Source: Rhizoclosmatium globosum (lineage: Eukaryota > Chytridiomycota > Chytridiomycetes > Chytridiales > Chytriomycetaceae). Taken from it: DNA of 64,000 nucleotides. This document shows positions 43,176 through 51,922 of this stretch, one piece after another; within the stretch, counting starts at the first letter, position 1; each line of letters starts with the position of its first letter. The translations under genes were made by a program, and so were the position numbers. The notes under the pieces are model-generated. The model was not told the DNA's origin. It was given only the letters and a program-made list of their open reading frames with translations, and ran no database searches. Location of the stretch: the NCBI GenBank assembly GCA_002104985.1, contig MCGO01000011.1, positions 558,001 through 622,000 of the forward strand, read 5' to 3'.

Positions 43176-44075
43176 ATGGATCAGCTGTTCATAACATACA
43201 GCCTACCTGTTTGCATCGCCATGGTACCAGTGTCTCTTGGACTTATTGTTTTCCACGTACGTGAGATGGCGAAGTACGAAATTCCAACCAAACGAACAGT
43301 CTCCCTTCTCCGCCAAGTCTCCACACCATTCAATATTTGTTTGATGCTTATGGCTGTGTCACAGACAGTTATATATACAACTGAGTCTGTTATTTTGTTC
43401 GTTGGAACTCGTCAGCCAGTTCTTGATGTGACGTTGGCGATACGAAGTTGGGGGATTTTGCTTTTTAAGCTTCCGTATTTATACTATAGTTACTTGAGAA
43501 CGTATCCAATTGCTGAGCAAGAGTTTCCGCAAGTCATATACCCAATGAGGGGCATCGCCGTAACAGCAGCCGTAACTTCCATGTTTCCCACCTTAACTAG
43601 AACAATTTCTATTTGGATATCTTTTGAACTGTTGGTTACTATCAACAGCGATTTTTCCATGGCTTCGTACGTTTTGATTTTCATTGTTGACGTGATATTC
43701 TTATTCGCATTTGGAAGAATCCTTCACAAAGTCAACATGGAAAAGGCTGACCCACATTTTGTAATTATATCGCGTTACGGCATCGCAGCAGCCATTCTAT
43801 TCTTTATCTTGACTGGTTTCGCTATTTGTTACAGCAGTATCGACAACGAGCTATATTTTATTCTTATTTCGTTTACTCTCACGGCCATTTATGTGACTCT
43901 TGGCGCAATGAAGGTCGCCTTACGAAAAGATAAAGACAGAGAAACCGCAGAAAAAAAGGGCAAAAGGGATACAGCTGTAAGAATGTCTGAGGGTAAGTCT
44001 ACTACATTGTGGACTCAGACCACTGTTGTTTTGGAAAACGACGAAGTAGATGACTTGATTCGTCGTGTTTCGTAA
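43176..44075 (+). CDS. Seven-TM protein, cluster copy d
   Basis: 299 residues, intronless, starting MDQLFITYSLPVCIAMVPVS. Helices include LGLIVFHVREM, NICLMLMAVSQTVIYTTESV, AIRSWGILLFKLPYLYYSYL, GIAVTAAVTSMFPTLTRTI, ASYVLIFIVDVIFLFAFGRI, YGIAAAILFFILTGFAICYS and ISFTLTAIYVTLGAMKVALR. Signature YSYLRTYPIAEQEFPQVIYP, HFVIISRYGIAA, tail WTQTTVVLEN. Closest to copy c. An upstream extension from 42969 is open but not conserved. Confidence 0.83.
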   Translation: MDQLFITYSLPVCIAMVPVSLGLIVFHVREMAKYEIPTKRTVSLLRQVSTPFNICLMLMAVSQTVIYTTESVILFVGTRQPVLDVTLAIRSWGILLFKLPYLYYSYLRTYPIAEQEFPQVIYPMRGIAVTAAVTSMFPTLTRTISIWISFELLVTINSDFSMASYVLIFIVDVIFLFAFGRILHKVNMEKADPHFVIISRYGIAAAILFFILTGFAICYSSIDNELYFILISFTLTAIYVTLGAMKVALRKDKDRETAEKKGKRDTAVRMSEGKSTTLWTQTTVVLENDEVDDLIRRVS

Positions 44076-44192
44076 TCCGGCATATTAAATAGCAATTAAT
44101 ACAGTTTATCGAATTCACAGCCTTTTCTTTTTATCCGTCCGTGACGTATCTGAGTTTTTTCCATGTGATTTTCACTTCACACAACGCAGAAT

Positions 44193-45089
44193 ATGGATCA
44201 ACAATATGCCCCTTTTGCCATGTACTCTTGTGCAACTATGGCCTTTGTTTCACTCGGTCTATTCGCAGCTCTTGTGATTGAGATAGCAAGAAATGAAGTC
44301 CCCAAAGAACGGATGTCGATTTTGAGATCTGTTGCAACTCCGTTCAACATTTGTTTGGAGCTGATGGCTTTCTCGTTAATACTGATTTTCGCGTCTGAGT
44401 CGGCTGTTTTGATCATCTTGAACGATAAATCCCAACAGAACCAGTTAATCATAAGACAAGCTTTTCGAAGTTGGGGTATAGCCTTGTTTAAGCTCACGTA
44501 CCTGCACTATAGTTATGTTCGAACGTATCCCATTATTGAACAAGAGTTTCCAAGGGCTGTTTGGCCTGTTTGGGTATTTATGGGTGCATCGACTGTGGTC
44601 ACTGTGATTCCAACACTTTGCAGAACACTTCGAATATGGATTCCTCTGGAAATTCTGCTGACAATTAAGAATCACGCTTCTGTATCAACGTATGTCTCAC
44701 TATCGCTTATGGATTTCATTTTCTTGGTGACGTTCATCAAACACCTACAGTTCACAAAGACGGAGGGAGAAAGCTTAGATAAGCACTTCGCAATAATATC
44801 CAAGTTTGGGATCGTTGCTGTCATTTTGTTTTCCAGTTTAACCGTATGGGACATCATCTTTGTCAACACAAATTCCGAAGTCTATTTGATACTGGTAGAA
44901 TTTCATTTCGTTGTCATATTTGTGATATTGGGGTCGATGAAAATAGCACTGCGAATACTCAAGAACAGCAAGGCGCAAGAACAGCAAAGAATACGAGACT
45001 TATTCACAAAGGAGCTCTCTGCAAGAAGAACTATATTAATGAGTCAGGACACTGTTGTAATTGACGACAAAGAAGTGGATCCTGCATGA
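44193..45089 (+). CDS. Seven-TM protein, cluster copy e
   Basis: 298 residues, intronless, starting MDQQYAPFAMYSC. Helices: ATMAFVSLGLFAALVIEIAR, FNICLELMAFSLILIFASES, AFRSWGIALFKLTYLHYSYV, WPVWVFMGASTVVTVIPTLC, STYVSLSLMDFIFLVTFIKH, FGIVAVILFSSLTVWDIIFV and FHFVVIFVILGSMKIALRI. Signature YSYVRTYPIIEQEFPRAVWP, HFAIISKFGIVA, tail MSQDTVVIDD near the C-terminus. Intermediate between the c/d and a/b/f subgroups. Confidence 0.85.
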   Translation: MDQQYAPFAMYSCATMAFVSLGLFAALVIEIARNEVPKERMSILRSVATPFNICLELMAFSLILIFASESAVLIILNDKSQQNQLIIRQAFRSWGIALFKLTYLHYSYVRTYPIIEQEFPRAVWPVWVFMGASTVVTVIPTLCRTLRIWIPLEILLTIKNHASVSTYVSLSLMDFIFLVTFIKHLQFTKTEGESLDKHFAIISKFGIVAVILFSSLTVWDIIFVNTNSEVYLILVEFHFVVIFVILGSMKIALRILKNSKAQEQQRIRDLFTKELSARRTILMSQDTVVIDDKEVDPA

Positions 45090-45163
45090 TGAATATTCAA
45101 TAAATTAAACTTTATATTGAAACCATAGGGTGACGCGAACCTCTGCCGTTATTGTTGATAAGA

Positions 45164-45187
45164 TTTTCACTGATTTCCCTTACGTAC
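45164..45187 (+). promoter_or_regulatory. Conserved upstream element of seven-TM copy f
   Basis: TTTTCACTGATTTCCC followed by TTACGTAC, ending 14 bp before the ATG at 45202, the same distance as in copies a and b. This spacing was used to choose the start of copy f over the ATG at 45190. Confidence 0.5.
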
Positions 45188-45201
45188 AGATGAGTGCTAA
45201 T

Positions 45202-46104
45202 ATGGACCCGCAATTACTTCTCCCTAGCTTGTGTTTCTGCGCTGTTATGGCGTTTGTATCACTTGGCCTCTTGCTTGCTGTCATTTTTGAAATTGTGGTG
45301 CACCATATTCCCAAGAAACGAAAACTTTCTGTAATGAATTATGTTGCCACGCCGTTTAACACTTGCCTGATAGTTATGTCGATGTCTCAGATTTTCTTCT
45401 ATTCTGCGGAGTCTGTTGTTTTGGGAACATTGCTCGATACTTCTTTGAAACGCACGCTTTCAATCGTACAGACAGTTCGCAGTTGGGGAACTTCGCTTTT
45501 TAAAATCACGTATCTATCGTATAGCTACGTTCGCACATACCCCATCGTCGAACAAGAGTTTCCTTCCGCTGTTTCGCCGGTGTGGCTGATGGTAGTCACG
45601 ACGAATATTGTCATTGCCGTTCCCGCCATTTGTCGGATTGTTCTTATTTGGAAAAACAATGATAAGATATTACTAGCAATCAAGAACTACACATCTGTCG
45701 CGACGGATATTTGTCTGAGCATTATGGATGCCATTTTCTTGTTTGCATTTGTCAAGTTTCTCAACACCACTCAAACTGAAGTTGGAGTGATTGATAAACA
45801 CTTTATCATCATATCAAGATATGGAATCGCGTCCGTCATCGCTTTCAGTCTTTTGACGGTGTTAGACTTTGTCTACATCAACACAAACAACGAAGTCTTC
45901 ATTGTACTTGGTGCTATTCTTTTTACCATCATTTTCCTCATTTTGGGTGCTATGAAGATTGCTTTAAGAATTCAAAAGGACAGGGAGGTTTTGGAAAAAC
46001 GGAGTCGAGTGGAGAATGCACGCAGAATGTCGATGGGCGGAACCGTCATGAGGAGCCAAGATACTGTCATCTATAACTCATTGACAAAGGGAGAAGATTT
46101 TTGA
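45202..46104 (+). CDS. Seven-TM protein, cluster copy f
   Basis: 300 residues, intronless, starting MDPQLLLPSLCFCAVM. Helices: CFCAVMAFVSLGLLLAVIFE, FNTCLIVMSMSQIFFYSAES, TVRSWGTSLFKITYLSYSYV, SPVWLMVVTTNIVIAVPAIC, ATDICLSIMDAIFLFAFVKF, YGIASVIAFSLLTVLDFVYI and AILFTIIFLILGAMKIALRI. Signature YSYVRTYPIVEQEFPSAVSP, HFIIISRYGIAS, tail MRSQDTVIYNS. No ATG precedes the conserved DNA element in this frame, supporting the short start used for the whole family. Last member of the cluster; the cyclotransferase gene begins 20 bp downstream. Confidence 0.85.
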   Translation: MDPQLLLPSLCFCAVMAFVSLGLLLAVIFEIVVHHIPKKRKLSVMNYVATPFNTCLIVMSMSQIFFYSAESVVLGTLLDTSLKRTLSIVQTVRSWGTSLFKITYLSYSYVRTYPIVEQEFPSAVSPVWLMVVTTNIVIAVPAICRIVLIWKNNDKILLAIKNYTSVATDICLSIMDAIFLFAFVKFLNTTQTEVGVIDKHFIIISRYGIASVIAFSLLTVLDFVYINTNNEVFIVLGAILFTIIFLILGAMKIALRIQKDREVLEKRSRVENARRMSMGGTVMRSQDTVIYNSLTKGEDF

Positions 46105-46124
46105 ATAAATAAAACTTCATTCAA

Positions 46125-46723
46125 ATGTCTGATTGCCCATTGCTGTACTTTTATGGAACTCTGATGCATCCGCATGTTCTTTTCACTGTTTTGTTTGGTG
46201 AATCTAAGATCGCACATCCGCGATCGTTCGAACATGCTGCTGTGTTGTGCAAGGTGAACCACTAATGACACCCTTATTAAATATCATAGCTCAACCGTTT
46301 TAGCACCACACAAGATACCCAATTCACAACATCCCTTATCCGGCTATGATTCCGGATGAATCCGCGGCGTCGGCTGGTGTACTTGGGATGGTTACATCCG
46401 TCCATGAGTTGGCAGCCCAAATAGGACTCTCCGTGGACACAATAGTGCAAAGGCTGGATCGATTTGAAGGTTCTGAATACCGTCGAATTCTTGTGAATGT
46501 CGAATTGGCTGTTGGGAGGGATGGATATGGGGCGGCAGACGGTTACGGAGCGACAAGCCTTGTCTCTGAGACTGTATGGAAGAAATATGCAGGCGAGAAA
46601 GATGCTGTTCAGGCTTGGGCCTATGAGTGGATTGGCGGATCAGGGGACGATGTATTGGTCAAAGGAAAGGGGGACTGGGACTATGATAACTTCGTGAAGA
46701 ACAAGCTTTCTACTTATATTTGA
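46125..46723 (+). CDS. AIG2-like gamma-glutamyl cyclotransferase
   Basis: GGCT/AIG2-fold enzyme that releases 5-oxoproline from gamma-glutamyl amines or peptides. Exon 1: MSDCPLLYFYGTLMHPHVLF with the signature YGTLMHP substrate loop, then SKIAHPRSFEHAAVLCK. A 50-nt intron ends CCGTTTTAG, then HHTRYPIHNIPYPAMIPDES, GVLGMVTSV and the catalytic-side RFEGSEYRRILVNVELA (with the conserved Glu in FEGSEY). The C-terminus is a short extension, WDYDNFVKNKLSTYI. Next gene downstream is a gamma-glutamyltransferase on the same strand, so both gamma-glutamyl steps are side by side. Confidence 0.87.
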
Positions 46724-46934
46724 GATAGGTATAAATGTGATATGTCTGTGAAAATTAGCGGATTATCACATTATTGCAACAAAGGGATTTTCGTTTCTAT
46801 TTATTCTCTTCGTACTGTCTTGTTTCGTGCATTGGAACTCAAAGATGTTCCCTCAAATGTTTGGGATCAGTAGGTTCCGGCATCGAGTGGCGTTAGGTTG
46901 GAATTTCAAACAAGGACAAAACAAACGTCAAATT

Positions 46935-48910
46935 ATGGTCTTCACCAAGAAGATTGAGACAGAGACGAAGCGCACCACAGCCTCTGGACCTAATGGAACA
47001 TCGACTGTGACGGTGAACAAGACAATTACGACCAGCTTCCCAGAGGTAGAGAAGCCAAACGGATATATCTCCCGACGTTCAAATGTCTATAGCACAGGCG
47101 GAATGGTCTCTTCAAGGTACCTTATTCGCTTTGATTTACTCTCCGGTGATCCGGTGCGAATCCGCGTTGTTTTAGTTATTGACATCGTTCCGTTCCAGCC
47201 AACCTCTTGCCTCACTTATTGGCCGGAAGATCTTGGATCAAGGTGGAAATGCGGCGGATGCAGCTGTCGCTGTTGCTGCAGCACTCGCAGTGACCGAGTA
47301 GGTTCCAGATTGGTGCAAATGTGATCAAGGTTTTACTAATCTAATACGCCTAGACCTTGCAGCACTGGGATCGGAGGCGACGCATTTTGTCTCTTCTATG
47401 ATGCGAAATCAAAAACTGTCAAGGCTCTTAATGCATCTGGTCGTTGTCCTGAAGCTTTGACTATCGAGAAGTTGCGATCACTTGGGTTTGAAGGGGATTC
47501 TGTGCCAAACACGTCTGCCCATTCAGTGACTGTTCCTGGAGCTGCAGCTGGCTGGGTGGATACTGTTGATCTTTTTGGGTCTAAGCGCCTCTCTCTCGCT
47601 CAAATCTTGGAACCAGCCACGGAACTTGCTGAGCGCGGGTTTCCTGTGTCCGAGTTAACGGCTCAGTTTTGGAAGCGTGGAGAGCAGAGAATTATGAATG
47701 CAAGTCCTAATGGGCACGAAATGTTACGTCATGGAAAAGCTGCTCCAGCTGCTGGTGAAATCATGAAGCTTCCAAACATGGGCAAGACGTTCCGAGCCCT
47801 TGCAGAGCAAGGAAAGGCTGGATTTTATGAGGGAAGAATTGCTGAATCAATCGTAAAGACTCTTGGGGACCTTGGAAGCACGATGACTCTTGACGATCTC
47901 AAGAACCATTCCTCCACTCCAGTTGAGCCGATTTCCATTGTTTACAATGACCAATTGCGCGTTCATGAATGCCCTCCAAATGGTCAAGGAATCACGGCAC
48001 TTATTGCGTTGGGAATCTTGGACTCTTTGCAATCAAAAGGAAAACGTGCTTTTTTGGATGCTGGTGTCAATTCGGTCTCCTATCTTCATACAGTTATCGA
48101 AGCATTAAGATTGGCATTTGCGGACTCTAAATTCTTCGTAACCGATCCAGAGAAGGTTCACGTTCCAGTCAACGAACTTCTCTCCAAAGAATACTTGGCG
48201 AAACGAGCCGAACTCATCGATCCACAGAACACAAAAGCAGTCGCTCATGGGTCACCTGCGAACTCTAGTGACACAGTGTACTTCTCCGTCGTTGACAAGG
48301 AAGGGAATGCATGTAGTTTCATTGTGAGTTTTGAACTTTCCCAGACGTCAAGAACTGACATTATTCTTAAAAGAACTCTAACTATGAAGGATTTGGCTCT
48401 GCCATTGTGCCAGAGGGTTGCGGATTTGTTCTTCAGAATCGTGGCTCAAACTTCAACTTGGATCCAAACCACCCAAATGCTCTCGCGCCACTTAAACGTC
48501 CGTACCACACAATTATTCCTGCGATGGTTACACGCATGGATGGATCGCTCCACATATCTTACGGAGTTATGGGAGGCTTTATGCAGCCTCAGGGCCACGT
48601 CCAGGTACTTCTGAACATGCATCATTTTGGAATGACGCCACAAGAGGCTTTGGACACTCCAAGAATTTGCATCATGCCTGAAGAAGAAGGACGCAGTGTT
48701 GTATTGGTTGAGGAAGGCATTCGTCCAGGAGTTGTGGAAGGTTTGAAGGCTTTGGGCCATGAAATTCAGGTTGTTACTGGTTTGATGAGAGCAAACTTTG
48801 GTCGTGGACAAATTATTGTTAGAAGAGAGGATGAAGAAAGCGCAGGAGGACACGTTCTAGTTGCTGGCTGTGATCCACGCTGTGACGGAATTGCCGTCGC
48901 TCAATTCTAA
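46935..48910 (+). CDS. Gamma-glutamyltransferase (cytosolic type, Ntn hydrolase)
   Basis: GGT-family enzyme cleaving the gamma-glutamyl bond of glutathione and related peptides. No signal peptide or membrane anchor, unlike secreted or vacuolar GGTs. Exons: RRSNVYSTGGMVSSSQPLAS, GGNAADAAVAVAAALAVTE, PCSTGIGGDAFCLFYDAKSK, AGWVDTVDLFGSKRLSLAQI and YLHTVIEALRLAFADSKFF. SSDTVYFSVVDKEGNACSFI holds the Thr that becomes the nucleophile after autoprocessing (DTVYFSVVD). The small subunit follows: NSNYEGFGSAIVPEGCGFVL and FMQPQGHVQVLLNMHHFGMT, ending DGIAVAQF. Four exons; one intron at 47117-47199 and another at about 48324-48372. Upstream Mets at 46827 and 46845 are open. Resembles the bacterial YwrD-like subgroup rather than classical GGT1 (pattern-level). 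Confidence 0.9.
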
Positions 48911-49333
48911 ATGTCGAATAAAATGAATGCTCTATCTTTAATCGCCTGTTGCGTTGACAGTCGCTGTCACCCTGTCAAGATGCGGGGGGAAAACCTTGAC
49001 AGGATTAGAGTAATCACTTCAAAGAGATGAAGTCATAACATCATGTCAAACGCGTCAATAGTTTCAATAAGAATTAGAGTTTAGATCCCAGTCCATTTGT
49101 TTGTACCGGCAAATCACGTGGATTCGCTTCCTCCCAGTCCCGCCTTGGAAATTTGACATCCCGCCCACATCAACCAAATTCAGTCCGAAAGAGGTCCACA
49201 ACTTCCTCTGCACTGCAGCACATCTATTCTAGAACCTCCCTCCAGCTGCCTTGTCGTTTCTTCTTTCAGCCCCTCAAATAGAATTTTACACGCTAGAGCC
49301 GACATCAATCCCATCCACAGTCCGAAAACAAAA
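48911..49333. other. Intergenic, promoter of the homeobox gene
   Basis: About 420 bp. AATAAAA at 48917 serves the GGT gene. Four TGACAG/CTGTCA copies lie at 48954-49002, and an ACGTG core at 49118 (AATCACGTGGATT). No coding sequence. Confidence 0.5.
48954..49002. promoter_or_regulatory. Clustered TGACAG/CTGTCA sites upstream of the TALE homeobox gene
   Basis: TTGACAG (48954-48960), CTGTCA (48964-48969), CTGTCAA (48972-48978) and TTGACAG (48996-49002). The outer arms CCTGTCAAG and CTTGACAGG form an inverted repeat. TGACAG is the known core for TALE homeodomains (TGIF/Meis type). The downstream gene encodes one, so autoregulation is a hypothesis. Confidence 0.45.
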
Positions 49334-51243
49334 ATGTACTCGCTTGAAGATATCGACAAACTCCTCGGTGGCTTTGACTACATCAATACCGAGCCTCAAA
49401 TCCCATTCAGCTCTCTCTTGTATGCGCGTGGTGCGGGGAATCCTCCTATGCTGACGCCAATCTCATCCAACGGGAATTCGCCGTCAGCAAAACAAATCTC
49501 CTCACAGGAAAGAGAGATGTTGCAGCAGTACCACTCTGGATTCTTCAACTATAAAGGGTTGCCGCCTATTCCTGCGATGGAACACAGTATTTCGGATGTG
49601 GACTTGTCGCAACATGGGCATCAGTCACTTCCCTACAAAATCGGAATGGACGATCTCGCTGGTCGTCAATACGAGGAATGGAATAATTATATGCAGGTAA
49701 TATAATATTGCAGATTCCCAGCTAGATTTTTCCTCATGCGATTCAACTGTCAAAATTTTGTCAACTGTCAATCTCGCACCCATCAATGTGAGCTTTCGTG
49801 TCAACTATGGTTGGATGGATATTTGTCTATGGTTACAACTATGTTTCTGGACGCGCTCATTGGAGTCTTTATACGGCTTCCCCATACTTCTGATACTTCT
49901 CTGATCTCTAACGAACATCTCTGTTGCATACAGATGCTTTCAAAAACTGCAAATGATGTTCAAGTCTCGCAGGAATTACTTTCTACCCAGCAAGGTCTGG
50001 ATCGGACTACAGACAACGAAAATTTGGGCGGGATCAAGCACGAAGCAAAACAAACGAACAACTTAAATGGACCAAACTTTTTCCAGCCGCCTGTAGACCA
50101 ATCTAAGCTTGCGGTGAGTAATCTTGTGTGGTTTTTCATTCATCTGAATTGGGGTTCCAGAAGTCTACAAGGCCATTATTTGCTTCCACGGAGGGAGACG
50201 GCGGCGATGATTCTTCTTCTTCATTGGAAACCTTGGTTGACGCGGCTGTATCTCTCTCATCACGAAGCAACTCTTTATCGGACGATAATCAAACATACAC
50301 TGCTAAATCAAACCAGCCAACATACATTCCCATGAGTCAACTACAATATTTCGAACAGGAGCCAAATCATTTCACTTATGTTCCTGTTACATCGTCAAAC
50401 CCAATGGTTGGAGTCCCATTGTACGCGAACCAGCATTCTCAGGCTTTACCTGGAATCAACCACATTCATCATCAACCTCTTGGAAACTACCAACTCATTT
50501 CAGACTCGTACCCAACTATTCAACCATCGGCTATCTATTACCAACCTCTCACTGCACATTCCTCTGAACCAATGTCTCAAGTTTCAACCATGGAAGCAAT
50601 TGAATGCAAATCACGGCCGTCGCAATCTAAAACCGAGTTTCGCTTTCATCCATATGGTCGAATGGGTCCCAAGAATCTTTCAGACTGTGGATCTTCTGGC
50701 GCGTCTTCTGTGGAAGAGAAAAAACGTCTTTCAGCTGAGCGTGTTGCTATCGCGGCTGAGAAAGCTCTCATGTACTCTCTCTCGATGGAATCTGCAGCAA
50801 GTGCAGCAGAGGGGGGAAACCAGAAGAAGCGGAGTCTTTCGAAAAGGGCACCAAGAATTAAGACGCAGAATCTTGAATTGCGATCGAGGGAAGTTCCAAA
50901 GAGTTCATCAACAGGATCTGTCAATGAAGACTTGGATGAAGCTGCATCACCCACATCATCGGGAACCCCTGCTTCTGAAAGTCGGCAAGTAAAGTCTAAG
51001 ACAAAGAGCCGACCGAATCATGTACGTATCTATTTTGAATGCATTTCTCTTTTTGTATTTAGCTAACAGTCTTGAACACAGAAACCAAACATCACGGCAC
51101 GTTTATTCAAATGGCTGATGGAACACCAACACGAGCCGTACCCTAACGAAGACGAAAAGAAGAGCATGGCAGCAGACACTGGGCTCACACTGAATCAAAT
51201 CAACGACTGGTTCATCAATGCTCGTAGACGATACTTGAAATAA
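49334..51243 (+). CDS. TALE-class homeobox transcription factor
   Basis: Nuclear DNA-binding protein with a C-terminal TALE homeodomain. The N-terminal part (MYSLEDIDKLLGGFDYINTE; Gln/Ser-rich) is disordered. A basic helix-like stretch (SSVEEKKRLSAERVAIAAEK; RSLSKRAPRIKTQNLELRSR) and a Ser/Thr linker precede the homeodomain, which is split by an intron just before its first helix: SKTKSRPNH, then KPNITARLFKWLMEHQHEPY-PNEDEKKSMAADTGLTLNQI and the recognition helix NDWFINARRRYLK, ending at the stop. The three-residue PYP loop insertion defines TALE. Four main exons. The protein ends right at the homeodomain. In fungi, TALE factors act in mating/dimorphism or development; here partner unknown. 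AATAAAC signal at about 51325. Confidence 0.92.
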
Positions 51244-51376
51244 CTCTCGGACCCTAATACGCTTTTCCATGTCTTTCTTAGTTCTTGATACAGAGCCTTC
51301 CACATATTATTCTTAGTCGTTTTAAATAAACTCTTATCTGTGCAACTTATTATTCAGGTGAAATAAGTTGTTTGGA

Positions 51377-51856
51377 ATGGGAGTGCATCCAATATGGCGA
51401 TGGCCTGACATTGCGTTCACAGGAACTGGCGGTGGCATCGGAGGAGTCCTTGGAGGAGGAGATGGGTTGACAGATCGTATCGATATGTTCACCTTCACAC
51501 TGTATTGGACGCTAGTGTGTTTTGGAAGTGTGTTTGGGATAGCCAGGCAAGTCCCCACAGTCCTAATAGCAGGTATCTCAAGTAGCTAAACAACACAACC
51601 ACGTAGTCTGTTTGCCGTTGGAGGATCACTAAGAGAGAACCGGCCGTTGACTGCGTTGTTCTTGTTTGTGTTTGTGTTTGGATTTGGCCTTGCCTCGGCG
51701 CTAGTCAGTGGCTCGATTGTCGGATCTCTGATTGGAACTGTCTATGAACTGGGTGGATTTCAAATGGCGCTGTGGGTTCCCTTTGGTTGGGCTCTCATTC
51801 AGACACTTGTCATTGTCATTTCTTCCTACGACATCATCGGCCTCAACTCGCTGTAA
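51377..51856 (+). CDS. TMEM170-like membrane protein
   Basis: TMEM170 family, an ER/nuclear-envelope membrane protein shaping tubular/sheet ER. Starts MGVHPIWRWPDIAFTGTGGG (Gly-rich), then TM1 DMFTFTLYWTLVCFGSVFGI, TM2 PLTALFLFVFVFGFGLASAL, a turn (VSGSIVGSLIGTVYELGGFQ, matching the family's xSAxIAxVY...F motif) and TM3 MALWVPFGWALIQTLVIVIS, ending GLNSL. The intron 51551-51606 uses a GC donor (GCAAGT) and CACGTAG acceptor, as no GT donor fits; a rare but accepted GC-AG intron. Convergent with DDB1 (67 bp apart). Confidence 0.8.
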
Positions 51857-51922
51857 AACACATTCGTCGCTATTTAGTATAACCATATTTGTAAATAATA
51901 AAAAGAACAACTGAAAATACAT

